Below, one piece after another: positions 35,148-47,793 of a DNA stretch of 64,000 nt. The notes beneath the pieces were generated by a model that was not told the origin of the DNA, ran no database searches, and was given only the letters and a program-made list of their open reading frames with translations. The DNA comes from Armillaria gallica (Eukaryota; Basidiomycota; Agaricomycetes; Agaricales; Physalacriaceae). How positions within the stretch are numbered: the stretch's first letter is position 1; the number at the start of each line of letters is the position of its first letter. Made by a program: the position numbers and the translations under genes. The stretch is taken from assembly GCA_037576215.1 (NCBI GenBank), contig JBANDB010000008.1, positions 2,480,001 through 2,544,000 of the forward strand. The letters are read 5' to 3'.

Positions 35148-35466
35148 TGCAGTCACGGTCCGAATTCCGGTCTAAATGGCAGATACTGAGCTACTGCAGC
35201 GCAGAACGACGGCCAGTATCTGCTTACCGTCGCAGGTATTCTAAACTTGTGGCACGGCTACACACGATAAAGGGCAAGATGCTGCTGGAATACCATGTGG
35301 TAAGAACAACAACAGAAATGATCGAAGTTGAGTTGTGCCTTGGCGCGGCATTGTAAACAAATACGTCCACCTGTGAGGTTCACCTCCAGGACTGGTCTTG
35401 GTCTTGCTGGGATCTCCCCTCTCGCCGCCATCTTCGCTCTTTTACTATCCTGCCACTCCTTCCAGC
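35148..35466. other. Divergent promoter region between HIS6 and the aspartic protease
   Basis: 319 bp between two divergent starts. I do not see a clear Gcn4-type TGACTC site. Nothing else recognised. Confidence 0.4.
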
Positions 35467-38395
35467 ATGTTTTTGGGTTACCTGCTGGTCCTTTTGGGCC
35501 TCGGTGCCATATCATTCGCTTTCAAAATTCCCATGCAATCTCATGTTCGGCGGACTCCTCTTTCTTCACGAAGCGGGACAGGAAATTATCATTTGAATAC
35601 GTCCCTGGCTGCTGTTGTGAGCGATAACAATGGTTTAGGTCTCAGGTGAGTCCTAATCTTTGAAGTGATGGCGCCATATTCACCTCAAGTTAAATCAGCA
35701 CTGTCCACGATCTGATTTACATGGCAAATGTGTGTTTGCGTTTCTTATGATTCGAACAATGCACATACTGACGGGTTTCTTCAGGTAACCGCTGGAAATA
35801 TCAGTATGCACGACTTGCTGTGCACCACATGGAAACATCCCTAACCCTCCGATATAGCATACGTCGTTCAGCTGGACACAGGGTCCTCTGACCTGTGGCT
35901 AAAGGGTGACTATTCACCGTTGCCGCATTCCGAGCAAACAGTATGTTTCTATTTTCACTCCCCCCTCGCACTCGTTAGCTTATGACGCGTAGGGATACAC
36001 CGCAAATATCACGGTGAGCCCGATTTCACCGTGGGAGGACTGACAGGCTGATTCCATTTCATTAGTACGGCATTGGCTGGGTCAACGGTACAATATCGCA
36101 CATTCCAATTGAGTTTGCGGGGTAAGAATATCGCTCTTCCCACGCGAACATGCTGACCGCTCGTAAAGGATATCCGTAGAATCACAAGCGTATCTGGACG
36201 CCACTTCTGCTCAGAATCCAGCATTGGGTTATGGCGCCAAAGGCATCTTGGGTCTCGGCTTCACATCTCTGTCTTCCATCGACTCGATATTAAACGGCAC
36301 AGGCTCGTCGCAGGGAAGAAGTCTGTTGTATAATCTCTTTGCACAGAACCCTTCAGAGCCAAACTTCATCGCATTTTCGTTCCAACGAAGCACCAGTGCT
36401 AATGATGACGTTAGTGGCAGCTTCACCATCGGTTCGTGCTCTCAGGATGTAATGGACAGCTTTCTCTTGTGCTAATGCGCCATGTGTATCAGGCGAGTAC
36501 GAAGATGCGTACTCTAAAGTGGCTGAAACAGATGCTATTTCCACTTGGCCAATCACCTCCCCGAAACGATGGAGTCTTCTCGTGGAGGCGCTTTTGGTGG
36601 GTAATCAAACCATATTGCCGTCGTCTACGACTGGAGGCGCTCCGAGTAATAAGGCTGTGGTAGTCCTGGATACGGGAACGTCTTATTCGTAAGATACTCA
36701 ACATTTCATTACCGAAAGCTTCTCAGCAAGAATATAGTTATACCAGCACTGAAGTGGCCGAAGCAATCTACGGCGGCATCAGTGGATCATATTATGACTC
36801 TACCTTGGCTCAATGGTCGGTACCCTGTAATGCTGAGATTGACATGGCCATCCAAATTGCGTCCGTTTGTTGCCACTTTGTTCATTACTAGCTAAATATT
36901 GACGCACCCGACAGAGGAAAGGTTTATCCTCTGCATCCCTTAGATGTGGCTCCCACTGTTATAGGAGACAATACATCATGTGTTGGCTCTTTCCTTCCGC
37001 AAAACCTCGGAGTAGGTACAGGCCAATTGTACGTCTGGCGGTTCCATTCTTTACAATTTCTCATATCGTTTTCATAGTGACTGGCTATTCGGGGCCAATG
37101 TCCTGCGGTCGATGTATTCTGTATATGACTTTGGCGACTTTGACTCGGACGGCAACACGGGGAATCCCTATGTCAAACTACTGTCACTCACCGATCCTGA
37201 CAAGGCGTCAGCAGAATTTTGTCAGGCCAGAGGGTGCACGGCCTTGACCGGAATCACCTACAATGCCTCCAATAATACCGAGGACTCTGCCTCGATCGTT
37301 ATTACTGTTACCAGGGATGTCGCCGATACCCTGGAAAAGTTCGGTACATGGTTCCCCGCTATGCTAGGCATCATGGCTCTTAATGCCTTGGTCATACTGG
37401 CTCTGCTTATCTTCGCCATCGTCTATCTGTGTAAAAGAAGGAGCAGACCCTCCGCTAGAATGCCCATGGGCAGAATGAGTCCTATGCCGATGAATCCCAG
37501 GAGTAGCTATGTCGCAGGTGTACCTCCTGTTGGTCCTCACACATACGAACCGGTATCGATGGCGATTACCGACGACACCGTTTTTGGGCCACCATCTCCC
37601 GCATTCCATAAATTTGAGGGCAGTACTTTACGCCCGGGTGATAGACCAATGAGTCTCGCAACCCTACCATCCAAGTCATACAATGAGGATGGAGAAGATG
37701 TCCTCACACCGCCTTCTCCTGGTTTCCGACAATTTGATAGCAGGCCTAAAAGTGTCGGAATCCTCCCTTCGCAATCTAGTGCATACCAACAAATTGGAGA
37801 GGATCAGCCTTTCGTGGTTCCTCCAGGAGCGCAATCTCAAGAGTTTTATGTCAAAATGCCTCCGGCACCCTCCCGATCGATTCATTCAACGCATTCCCCC
37901 GAAAACATTGGATCTCCTACGTCCCCGTCTGCCAGTTCGTTGCACCAATCTGTGCATGACGTCCAACCCCCGTCGCCGTCTCGGTCTTTCCATCAGTCGT
38001 ACACTGACGACTCCAACCCACCACATCCCCCTTCACGGTCTTTACATAAAACCAATGCTCATGACCAGCTTTCTGACGGGAGGCCTTCATCAACAATTCA
38101 ACTGTCGCAGCCTCAGCCCTCACGAGGAAGCATGAGACCCCCGCCGGTCAATGTCTTTGAGCCTCATATGTTCCAATCGACTCCTGAGGACCAGGACTTT
38201 GTACCTCCTTCTCCTGGATTCCGCGCCCCAGAGAGCCGGCCAAGGAGTGTTGGGCACCTCCCACCTCAAACGAATCCCTACAAACAAATGGGGAATAATT
38301 CTCCTCTCACACCCCCCTCACCTGTGTTCCGGAGAGAAGGTAGCTCTTTGAATCCTGGCAATGCATCAGGCGACCGGCCTATGAGCATCGCTTGA
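35467..38395 (+). CDS. Membrane-anchored pepsin-family (A1) aspartic protease with a long cytoplasmic tail
   Basis: Eleven exons (35467-35645, 35699-35729, 35785-35803, 35858-35940, 35993-36013, 36066-36121, 36169-36431, 36493-36688, 36738-36860, 36915-37028, 37078-38395) give 800 residues in consistent phase. Seen: a signal peptide (MFLGYLLVLLGLGAISFA), catalytic VVQLDTGSSDLW, an N-terminal lobe with LGYGAKGILGLGF, the second catalytic site VVVLDTGTSYSYTS, and a lumenal end near VTRDVADTLEKFGTWFP. A membrane segment (ALNALVILALLIFAIVYL) and basic KRRSR follow, then a disordered tail of over 300 residues with repeated PPSPxF motifs. Similar anchored proteases act at the cell surface or vacuole; the tail's role is unknown. 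Exons of 19 and 21 nt lie inside the catalytic domain. Confidence 0.92.
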
Positions 38396-38542
38396 TTTGC
38401 TTAACTTTTAAATATTTGTTGTGTTGCTGTTGTATCTCTCGGGGCATTACCAGGACAGATTTGGTTACAACGGACTCAGGACCTTCTCATATCTATTAAC
38501 GCAAAATGCATCCACTCCTGATACATATATATAATCTCCTGA

Positions 38543-40527
38543 TCAATCTCTCTTGTACGCAACGTTCTCCGTTGCAGCCAATAACTCAGGCTGCTCACCA
38601 TTTCCTTCCAGATATCTTGTGGCTTCTGCTTTGAGCCTAAGCCACCGCTCTCGGTCCTGTGGAACCATTCGATCACCTTTAGTGCTGTGACTGAAAATAT
38701 GCGCGAGAGCATCAACGACAGTGCTAGCGAGTTTCTGACTGTAAAAATGCAGATCTTTCATAGCCTTTTTTGACTTTGGACGCTCTCGGGATTCCTCGCG
38801 CCATGAGTTGGAAGCCAACTCCTTGATCCCAAAAAAGTCAACCATCCGCAGTGCTTGCCGCATGCTGGCGCGATTTTCCGTCGCAAAAGCTGTCCGAAGC
38901 ATCAAGGACACATTTTCGGCAGTTGGCGGAAGTCTGGGGCGCGCCTTGTCAAGCCGAGGAGAGTCCGACTCCACGCCATCCATAAAATCATGACAATGAA
39001 AGCCCGTCATTAGGTCGAATGTTTTCGTCGCGGTGGGCCAATCGGCGGTGCGGAATGCCGTTAAAAGAGCAAGGTTATAGGTTGACATCGCAGGCCGCAC
39101 CTGTGCAGCTCGTGTCTTGATGCTATGTACCTCCTGGTGCATGAGCCATTCGATGAGATCATATTCAAACCGAGCATTATCTGGCGGTGGTTTGACAGCT
39201 TGGCGCGCCTTCATTAACTCCTCAATGTGGCCACGATCGATGATGGAGGGCCCGCCTATTCGGTCGGGCCGCTTCAAAACTTGTTCGAAGAAATCGACGG
39301 CAAGGGAAGACTTTTCACTGCTTCTGCAGAGCATGAGTACCGCAGCAAAAGACTGTGGCTCGAGGGCCAGAGTACCCGCGGTCGTCAAATTCTCTTCAGA
39401 TGGTGCCAATCCAAAGTATTCGCGAACAATCTTGAAGGCCAACTCTTGGTCGGAAGAACGACCACGAGATAATGCGGTGATGGCAGCTGTGACCAAATGG
39501 GAGTCTACCGTGAACTTGTGCTTCTTGGAGGCTTTCAGCATCTGCGACCATAATAGTTTGGCACTGGATGCATTTTGAAGGACAGCCAAGGATTCATTCT
39601 TTCCGTAAGGAATGCGAAGTGGAGACAGGGATTGGAACATGGATGTGAAAACGAGATGATCAGGCGTTAATGGGCCCATCGGGTCGAGGTCGTAGTAGAC
39701 ATCGAACATCTCCTGATAGAGACCAGCGGCACCTAGTATTCGCATGTAAGATGCTAGAGGAACGCTAGTAATGTCGGAACTGTCTGGTTTCTCTTTGTGA
39801 AGCGATGTTATGTGCCGCTGAAAGCTTTCATATAATGAGTGCGCATTTTTTAGTTGTTTGGTATGTGATGTCCAATCTTCGATGCGGGCAAGACCGCCCA
39901 GCATTGTCTGGTAAGTCCGTGTAGTAGGACTGTGCCCTCGACGCTTCATCTATGTGAGAGGTCTAAATCAATACCCAGAGTTTAGTAAATACCATGATCA
40001 CGCACGTCTGTATAAAGTTGATAAGATAGCTGGTATTGCTTTTGTTTCAAACACTCCCATATGACTGTATTCCATACTGGGGCGTTCTGAGCGTCTCGGG
40101 GGGTGTTTTTTAACATGGAAATTGCTGCATCAAGTTGCCCTTCATCGCATAGTATTTTCAACCTCCTGGAGAGCTCGTGAGGCTCCAGCTTCGGCAACAA
40201 GGCGCGCTGTTCGTCTGTGAAGGGAACATAATGCCTGGACCGGTATTGTTTCGGAGAGTCCTTGTTGGGGGAGGCAAGTGACGGTCGGGATGGTCGGGAA
40301 GGGGTAGAAGGTTGACCTGTACTTTCTTCACGCTGGACACGCCTCTCAAATCTGGGCTTTTTCAATTCGTGATGTCGTTGTTTCTCTAGCATTCGCTGAG
40401 AAGTTTTTGAACGGGGGGTGGTTCTGGGACCGCCTTTAGAAAGGCACGCAGTGGTAGAGAAAAGAAATGAGAAAGATTCCCAAGGGAGACGGTGTTGCGC
40501 ATGCTGTGCTAGGCAACTCCGGAGCAT
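38543..40527 (-). CDS. Mitochondrial pentatricopeptide-repeat-like protein
   Basis: Likely a mitochondrial RNA-handling or ribosome-related protein. Exons 40527-40006 and 39949-38543 give 642 residues. I used the ATG at 40527; the codon just before is GTG. Seen: an N-terminus fit for import (MLRSCLAQHAQHRLPW, FSTTACLSK), then repeated helical pairs of the PPR type such as WNTVIWECLKQKQYQLSYQL, RTYQTMLGGLARIEDWTSHT, LASYMRILGAAGLYQEMFDV and STYNLALLTAFRTADWPTAT. The target RNA cannot be told. Confidence 0.8.
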
Positions 40528-40887
40528 CACGACGTCGGTGAATGCTTGAAAGAGAGCGCGTCGAAAAAATCACGACGATCCACGTGGTGCGGACCGCCGA
40601 GCCGCCATCCGACAATTTACCGGTCTTCGACAGACTGCGCGTGTGAGAAATAAGTACTAGCGTTGGGACATACTTAGTACCCGGCTGATTTGTGCGTGGA
40701 AAGGTTGCATTATGTTGCCAACAATTTTCTGGTATATCGACATCCAAAGCTTGCTAAAAGCCTACATCGAACTTCCGAGTCGGAGATACTTGTGCGTCAA
40801 ACTCGGACTATCTTTAGTATCTTGTGGTTACACGTCAGCATGCGATGCGTATGGCCTCTAATATAATGGTCTCCTTCGAAATCAATC
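40528..40887. other. Divergent promoter region between the PPR-like gene and the secreted orphan
   Basis: 360 bp separating two divergent starts; no RNA gene or repeat seen. Confidence 0.4.
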
Positions 40888-41585
40888 ATGCCCTCGATGT
40901 TGTTTGTACCGCTACTATCGATATTTCTCTCCTTCACATATTGTGCAGCGTTCCCCACTTGGATGGGCGCACCTGGGTCAACATCTATTGGTAACATCGT
41001 CCCAGGAGCCGCTCACATCGAGGTTCTCGGTCCCTACCTTGTAGGAGAGTCAAAAAAGCACCTATCGGTCCCCGTTGTAGGTATGCCAGCGCTTGTATCG
41101 CCTGCGTGATACCACCTGACCGACTCGACGTTCCTACTTAGGACAACCAGGGAACCTCACCATTGTCTCAAATGAAGAGGCTACACCTCCGCTGTTCTTC
41201 ATTAATCATAACCATCTTTGGCAATCGATCAACGAGACAGCCATCTTCCCTGTTTCCTTGAGGAATGTCACCACTATTCTCCCGGGAGCGACCCAAGTAC
41301 CTTTACAACTTGTCCTAGATACGAAGCATAGTGGCGTGAAGGGAGGGTCTTGGAAATGGAGAGGCACCAGGCTTCATTATCATCATGGAGCTGCATCCAA
41401 TTCAGGCATCTTCTATAGTTGTCCTTTGGAAGACGGAAGGATAGGTTTGTTCCTGTTCCTTCAAGGGTAAGTGCTTTATGGCGGCCCAGTGCTCTCTTCA
41501 TTGACGACATTTCAGTACAAGGTCACCCGACGGCTGTAGGATTGTAACACTGCATAGCTTCAGTCGGGTCAACAATGAATCGTGA
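40888..41585 (+). CDS. Small secreted protein of unknown function
   Basis: Exons 40888-41080, 41142-41466 and 41516-41585 give 195 residues in consistent phase with normal splice sites (GTATGC and GTAAGT donors). Seen: a signal peptide (MPSMLFVPLLSIFLSFTYCA), few Cys, several N-glycosylation sequons (NLT, NET, NVT), and a beta-rich body (HIEVLGPYLVGESKKHLSVP, TPPLFFINHNHLWQSI). I recognise no family; it resembles small secreted proteins common in basidiomycetes. Stopping at the end of exon 2 (41468) is an alternative. Confidence 0.62.
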
Positions 41586-41625
41586 ACGTGGTAGCCATTT
41601 AAATACTATCAATGTAACAATTATG

Positions 41626-43359
41626 TTATGATACATTCCTCCCCTTCTTGCTTATGGTAAGGTCGATTCTACGCGCGAACAGAGCAAAAGTGAACACGCT
41701 GAAGAACGCAGCAGCTACTGCTACGGGTTTTTTGAGATGGGCAGAAAGTGGAACCCGGTACGTCACCTGCAAGGAATTAGATTCAGACATGGCATGAATC
41801 CGCAATTCAACTCACGTAAATCGACATAGCGTGCTTATCGGTAAGGTCGCGGTACTTGAAGGACAATGCAGGCCGCCCAGTTGTGTCCAAGTAGGTGGTG
41901 TGAGTTGATTGAATGATATTTGAGCTGGTAGGGAACGGGACAACGCATGACACGTCGCTGAAAGAAAGATGATAAGTAAACGCAGTGCACAAATGAAACG
42001 TTCATCTTACGTCGCGCCTTCTGGAAGGATGACGCTGAGCTCCAAGTCGTTAACGACAGCACCTACGATTGGCGTCATGATTGGAATCTCGATGATGTGC
42101 TTTCCAGCAGCAGCGTCCCAGCTGGCGCTGTTTTCCAAAGGTGAATCCCAACCAAGGGTCCAACTGTAATTCCAACCTCCCATGAGAGGATAGCGGGGCT
42201 TCATCTCAAATACGCTATATTGGGCCCTCGTCGCTTTCTTTGCGCTGGGGGCAACGCGAAGATGAGAGGTAGAAACATTCCCGATCAGATCATAGTAGTA
42301 CGTGTTTCTGATCCCAGCCGGTAGATGTAGGGTAAGCGATGGAAGAACGTGGGCTGCGGGTCGCTTGAAGTACGATTGGGTCTGATGTTCAAGACGCGAG
42401 AAGTGTCCTTTCAAGCTGAGGGTAAACCTATAAGGGTGTATAGCGGGATGGGCGAGTGATGAACTCACGTAGGACCAGCATTATGAAGAGATATTTCGTC
42501 CTGGATGTTCAGGTTCGCACCCCAGTGACTGATTTCTGCTGCGCGACGCAGCTTGAGGACTTCCAGCACCGGGTAGTCGTAGGAGTAATGCACGACGACA
42601 GACTGTTGAACAGAGGTCAAGAACTCCTCATTTGTCGAAGACGGTATGTCGTAGTAAGGTCCGTATGTGATGGTTGCACCGGACTTGGTGACAGGGCCTC
42701 CTTCCTGGGTGAATGCATCCAGATGTTTGGGGGTGGTGTATGAAATGATATTGGGAGACTGCGACCTGTAGAGCTACGGGATTGGCCCTCTTACTTTCAA
42801 AGATTTTGTGTTTTACGTACTTGACTTTTGTGCGTTGAACATGGGTCTTGTATGGGCTCGGTACTAGAAGGTTTGTCTTGTACTTGAGCGCTTGACCATC
42901 TCCCTGTGCAGCAGTCTGTGGCCATGCCCACGTAACATGTGTCTGCACCGTCTCTAGAACAATGTTAATAGTCGAATTGAGGTTCAGCGCCTTTGGCAGC
43001 ACCACGTCGAGAAGGTGCATTTGGCTAAATGTCCATTGAGAGCTATATAGTTCCAAACTAGAAGACACACACCTTTGAGGGTCGTAGCTTGTTGACGCCG
43101 CTAAAGACTCCTGCTGGCCTTTTACTTTGATATCTAGCCAGCTAGTTTTTTCTTCTTCTTCATTGCCCAAAGCAATTGTGTAGATGGAAGCGTCCTGCTC
43201 AAGAGCTCTGGCGGCGAATGTTGTGGTAACATATACAAGAGAGCCGCCAAGGTCGACCGTGCGCACAATGGCAGTGTTTTCGAAAGAATGGCTGGCAGCA
43301 GGAAGTGCTGAAAAGAGCAAGCCCAGAAGGACGAAAGGACTGACCCGACGACGTGACAT
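41626..43359 (-). CDS. OST1: Ribophorin I / OST1, subunit of oligosaccharyltransferase
   Basis: Subunit of the ER complex that N-glycosylates proteins. Six exons (43359-43073, 43024-42821, 42765-42469, 42427-42011, 41957-41816, 41766-41626) give 495 residues. Seen: a signal peptide (VLLGLLFSALPAASHSFEN), lumenal VDLGGSLVYVTTTFAARAL, ITYGPYYDIPSSTNEEF, SHWGANLNIQDEISL and YPLMGGWNYSWTLGW, then one C-terminal membrane segment (VAVAAAFFSVFTFALFARR) with a short cytosolic end. Intron 42428-42468 is 41 nt, the shortest accepted with confidence here. Confidence 0.94.
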
Positions 43360-43618
43360 GCTTGGCGGGAGGGAAGATGTGGGAAACCCATATACGTGTC
43401 CTTGTTGCTAAATATAGTCATCGCGCAGCGCGCCTCAAATAAATAATTCGGTATCATATTGTAACTAGGTTCGTGCAAATTTGCTGTGATTCTGGGTACA
43501 TACTTGATACAGTATTCTATTGCTACACATGTTGTTGAAACTTCCAATGAATACCGTCCGACGCTTTGTTGAAAAGTTGAATAGTTACGGTCCCGTGTTA
43601 AAGGCGATCAATGCCTCA

Positions 43619-44779
43619 TCAATGACTATAGTCATACCTTGACGACAAAATGGTTAGTTGGATGCTGATATAGGTGAACCGTCAACGTACTTCCTGTAGA
43701 AGGTCTCAGAGTCCGACGGAACGCCCTACGTGCGCAGTTAAATGACAACGGCAAGATACGGCAGACAAGCGCACAAACCTCGTCCTTCCTGGCTCCCCTT
43801 AGTTTGAGGCCATTTTTCTCAAGTTCACGTCTGTATTCTCGGTCCTCTTTGAGCCATTGCAGCGCAACGGAGTATAACATCGACGTCGGCCGGTCAGTAA
43901 AAGGCCACGGAGTGGGAGGAGTAGTGAAGGAACCAAATCGCATGTGGGCGACATGGGTGGGGAAATCATTGAGTCCATCAAATATATGCGTAGCATCTGG
44001 AGAACATATTTCAACGGAGACCCGATAAGGAGAACAAAAAGCTTACAGATAATGGTTGCCCCTCTGGTTTCGCTATCATTACGGAGAAATTTGAGGAGAT
44101 CATCTCGCACAAGTACATCCAGATCCACCGTGACCTAAAAAGACACATGAGAAGGCCCATAGCTGCAATCACCACATGATTGCGGACCTCGTCAAGCAAA
44201 AGAACATCCCACGGCATCATAAGGCCGAAACATAGCTGGACTCGGCGTCGCTCTCCATCTGAAATTGCGTGCATATGCCAGTCCAGATCGATATCTAAGA
44301 TATCGAGCAAACGGTCCCTCCTTTCCTTATACCGGTATCCGCCTACAGAATCGAGAAATGCAGACACGACAATGTCACCGCGTACTACCGGATTCATGGC
44401 CCTGACGCGTCTAGTTCAGCGGCGCTTTCGGTGATAGAACTAGAACATAATATCAATCACATACCATTCAGTTCCCAGGAAAGAGACACCCTCAGGTGAG
44501 TTGCGAAAGACATCGCGGTCCTTGATACGGATGTCGGCACCAGGGGAGCTTACCAGGCGCTTGCCAGCGAGAATCTGCAGTAGGGTGGATTTACCAGCTT
44601 AACTTGATGTTAGATAGAGAGCGAAAATAAAAGAGTATTCGATGAGAACCTCCATTAGCACCAACGAGAATAGTCCTGGATCCCTGTGGTAAACTGAGGG
44701 CTATGTCCTTGAGAATTGGGTCCGACTGAGACGTATACGAGTACGTGAGCGCGTTGACGGCAATAGTGACTGTAGCCAT
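43619..44779 (-). CDS. CAF16: CAF16-like ABC-type ATPase (CCR4-NOT associated)
   Basis: Soluble ABC ATPase linked to the CCR4-NOT transcription and decay complex in yeast. Seven exons (44779-44650, 44597-44465, 44401-44188, 44134-44047, 43996-43779, 43725-43691, 43637-43619) give 278 residues. Seen: Walker [17 protein letters not shown] split by intron 1, [17 protein letters not shown], the signature-like [16 protein letters not shown], Walker [14 protein letters not shown], and the switch His in YATHIFDGL. The end FYRKYDYSH is the one the splice sites produce. No membrane domain, as expected. Divergent from OPY2 by 260 bp. Confidence 0.92.
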
Positions 44780-45039
44780 GGAATATGGACTTTGCCGGGA
44801 AATTCAAACACAAGTACGAAATTTGTGGCAATAATTTTGTGCCAAATCACAGCCACAAAAATCCACATGTGTTATTTCCCTTTTCGTCAGGTTCCTCTTG
44901 TCCTCTTTCAGTGAGCCCAAGCCGCCCAACCGTCGTTTTTGCTTTCTCGTCGGCTTGCTGGACACCAGGACCTTCCGTTTTACTCTTTTCATCGTCTAAC
45001 TCCAAGCCACGCTCTTTCTTTCCTCTTCTCGCTCTCGGT

Positions 45040-46979
45040 ATGCGTCTCGACGCTCTCCTGCCACGACAGTCCAGCGGTTGCATCGACTGTCCAGAGACAC
45101 CTGTGTGCAGCTGTGCAGCTAATCAGCAATGCTTTCAGATAAGCAGGTATGCTTCGTTCGCGATCACTATTCGGCATGTGTCGCTTACGCCGTAGTCAGG
45201 GACTGCTATACATGCAGCACATTCCAGTGTGTTTCCCAGGATAGCAGCTCTTCAGGCAGTGGTAGCTCTGGCGGTGTAAGCAAAGGTGCCCTGGCTGGCG
45301 CAATCATAGGATCGCTCGTTTTCCTCGCTGGTGCCATCTTTCTTTTCCTATGGTGGCGTCGCTCGACTCGCCGTCGTCGTGCTTTGGAAGAGGCAGAGGC
45401 CAAGCCTGATGCTCCAGCTCCAGCGGAGACCGTTCTGAACAGGCCTAACCCTACGGAGAAGCCTTCGCCGACCCCAGTGGAACAGAACACCGTCAGAGTT
45501 TACTCTTCATCTTCCAATACCACTATCGATCTGGACCCTGAATCCCAGACCTCTTCAGACCCTCGCTCACCAGAATCCGCACGTTCTAATCCCTTCGAAG
45601 ACAGCAATTCTATTCAAACTGCAGGAACCGAAGGGACTAACGTTATACCCATCGCTCTCGTTCCCCCTGATCCATCATCCCACGCCTCATCACATTCCGA
45701 ACTGTCCAATGTTCCTCCCCGACCGCCACGGTCTCCAGACCTTAATCTTGAGCACGTTAATGTCTCTCACGATTCCCTCCGTAGTCCCCAAGGTTACGCT
45801 CTATCGCAGCGCTCAGGAGTATCGGGAGTGTCATCCCGACAGTCGTACATGTCCAATGCCAGCTATTCCAGTGATTTCCTCAATGAAGCGCCGATGATTA
45901 TAACCCCTGGCCATGGCACCGTCCGACAAGTGTTGGGTGTCGTTAAAGCGGAGGTCATCAATGCGCCTGGATCAAATGATGGTTTGAGGACGCCTGGGGC
46001 TACCTCACGGCCCACGATCCGGTCCCCTTTGGCGGCGACGTCGTTTGGTCCGGCAGATATCATGGGCGGTGATGAATCGTTAGAAGGAAATCCGTTCAGT
46101 GACAGACACTCGTCTACTGTGACTACACATGCCCCATCACCAGGCTCCGCTCGAACGGCATTTAGTCCGGCATCACCGACACGAGAGTCCAACCAGATGA
46201 ACTGGACTCCTGATGGCCCTATCTTGCCCTGGGCAAAGGACGGCGACAACAGTCGTCCGTCCAGCATGAGTACACAGGATGGGTCTATCATCGGTATAGA
46301 GAATGCCACCCGGGTTAATGTGGGCCTCCTGGATAGGTCGCCCTCGTACAGAACTACGAAGGGCAGACTGGTCACCCCATCCACTGCAGGGCTCGGGACT
46401 CTAGAGGAACAGCAGCAACGGGCTCTTGCGCACGCGCAAGCCAGAGCGCAGGCACAAGGATTGGACAAGAACAAGAGGGCTTCGGGTTCATCAGTCCTTT
46501 CTGCTACATCTACCAGAGCTGATTCAATTTTGGAGTCATTCCCTTTTGTTCCTCCATCTCCCATATCCAACAGACCGATGAGATCACCTCCAGTGTCACC
46601 TTTGGGTCAGAGTTTCTCCGGCGGGCCATCATCTCCCAACGCGCAGCAGTCATTCTCATCTTCCTCGACACAAGCTACCACTGTCCCTTCTCCTCGGGAC
46701 CCTAGCTTCTCTGAGAGTGAGACGGATCTGCCATCTCCGCCCAACAGGCGCACTTTAGGCTTGTCGACGGGATCTCAGCTGTCGACAGCATCCTCGGGCC
46801 TGGGGTCCTTCCCGTTCCAGATAGATACAGGGAACTCAGAGTCCTCGCTAGTGCCGTCTGTTTACAGTGCGCGTCAACGTGCCAGCTTGGACACTTTGGC
46901 TATCACCAGTGACCTCTCTTCTTATCCCCTTGGTTTCGACAGGGACAGCATTCTTCCTCCTTCATCTAAGAGGGGCTAA
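45040..46979 (+). CDS. OPY2: Opy2-like membrane anchor
   Basis: In yeast Opy2 anchors Ste50 at the plasma membrane for the HOG and invasive-growth MAP-kinase branches. Exons 45040-45146 and 45200-46979 give 628 residues. Seen: a Cys-rich N-terminal domain (GCIDCPETPVCSCAANQQC then DCYTCSTFQC) split by the intron, a Ser/Gly linker, one membrane segment (ALAGAIIGSLVFLAGAIFLF) followed by RRSTRRRR, then a long disordered cytosolic tail rich in Ser/Pro, ending DRDSILPPSSKRG. The tail has no recognisable enzyme domain. The frame begins upstream at 44785, but the intron-bounded ATG at 45040 sits just before the Cys domain. Confidence 0.92.
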
Positions 46980-47309
46980 ACCCCCACTTTTCCATAGTGA
47001 CGAACTGATCTGTACCGATGTACTACCATTAGACTGGTCGGGCACCGGTACCCTATGCTTTCTTTTCTTTCCTTTGTCGTACATATCGCCGTCGGGCTCA
47101 ATCCGTCCTATACTTATTATATCTTCAACAATTGGCTCTATAAACTTGCTTGCGAGTTGCTTTCATACTGGGATTTAGTAAGGGATTGTGTGCGGTACGC
47201 TAGTTGTGTATTTAGAGTACTTTGCGGTATGATATGCTGTTGTGCTCAGTCCAAAGAAGCATGGTTCCAACGGTATAAAATTACATGGTCCTCAAAGGTA
47301 CTGCATTCG
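46980..47309. other. Convergent 3' flanks of OPY2 and YOS1
   Basis: No coding frame or RNA gene seen between two converging genes. Confidence 0.5.
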
Positions 47310-47706
47310 TTATCCACCCAGTACCAACTCATACACGATGACAACGATATTAAACGCAATTAACGGTACTGTGACATTTGAGAGTTCGACATTCACAGAC
47401 CATTAGGAAGATTTAACGTACTGCGCATGAGCGTCCGTACGGCGCTTATCAAGTCTATCAACTTGGCCTTCATCCCCACCTCCCCTGGAGGTGCACCGTA
47501 GCCGTTTTGGTCATACTGATTGAAGGCAGTATTCTGAGGTTTGGAAGACGACCAACCGACTGTTTCGATTAAGAGGTCAGTTGGAAATTGCCTGTTGAGG
47601 AAACGAGACACGTACTTCTCGCCAAAAACCTGTCTTCGCTGAGAACTGCCATTGCATTTACTACGAGAAGGCCGACATAAAATATTGTTCCCAGTAGAGG
47701 AAACAT
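47310..47706 (-). CDS. YOS1: Yos1 / IER3IP1-type ER-Golgi transport protein
   Basis: Small membrane protein that in yeast works with Yip1-Yif1 in ER-to-Golgi COPII traffic. Exons 47706-47616, 47559-47422 and 47368-47310 give 95 residues, typical of the family. Seen: MFPLLGTIFYVGLLVVNAMA at the start, LSEDRFLARIGWS, YGAPPGEVGMKAKLIDLISA, and a final membrane segment (PLIAFNIVVIVYELVLGG). The longer single-frame ORF on this strand reads through intron sequence. Start lies 87 bp from the uL22m start on the other strand, so the promoter is very short and probably shared. Confidence 0.96.
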
Positions 47707-47793
47707 CGTGGTGTAGCAATAAAGGTGTGGTCGACGTGTGCAGGATAAGATGCCGGATTGTGACAAGTGTGACTGCTCTTTTCATCGCGCGCC

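Noticed and set aside
47393..47785. 130-residue single-frame protein on the minus strand
   Set aside because: It reads through YOS1 intron sequence; the spliced frame gives an exact Yos1-type protein.
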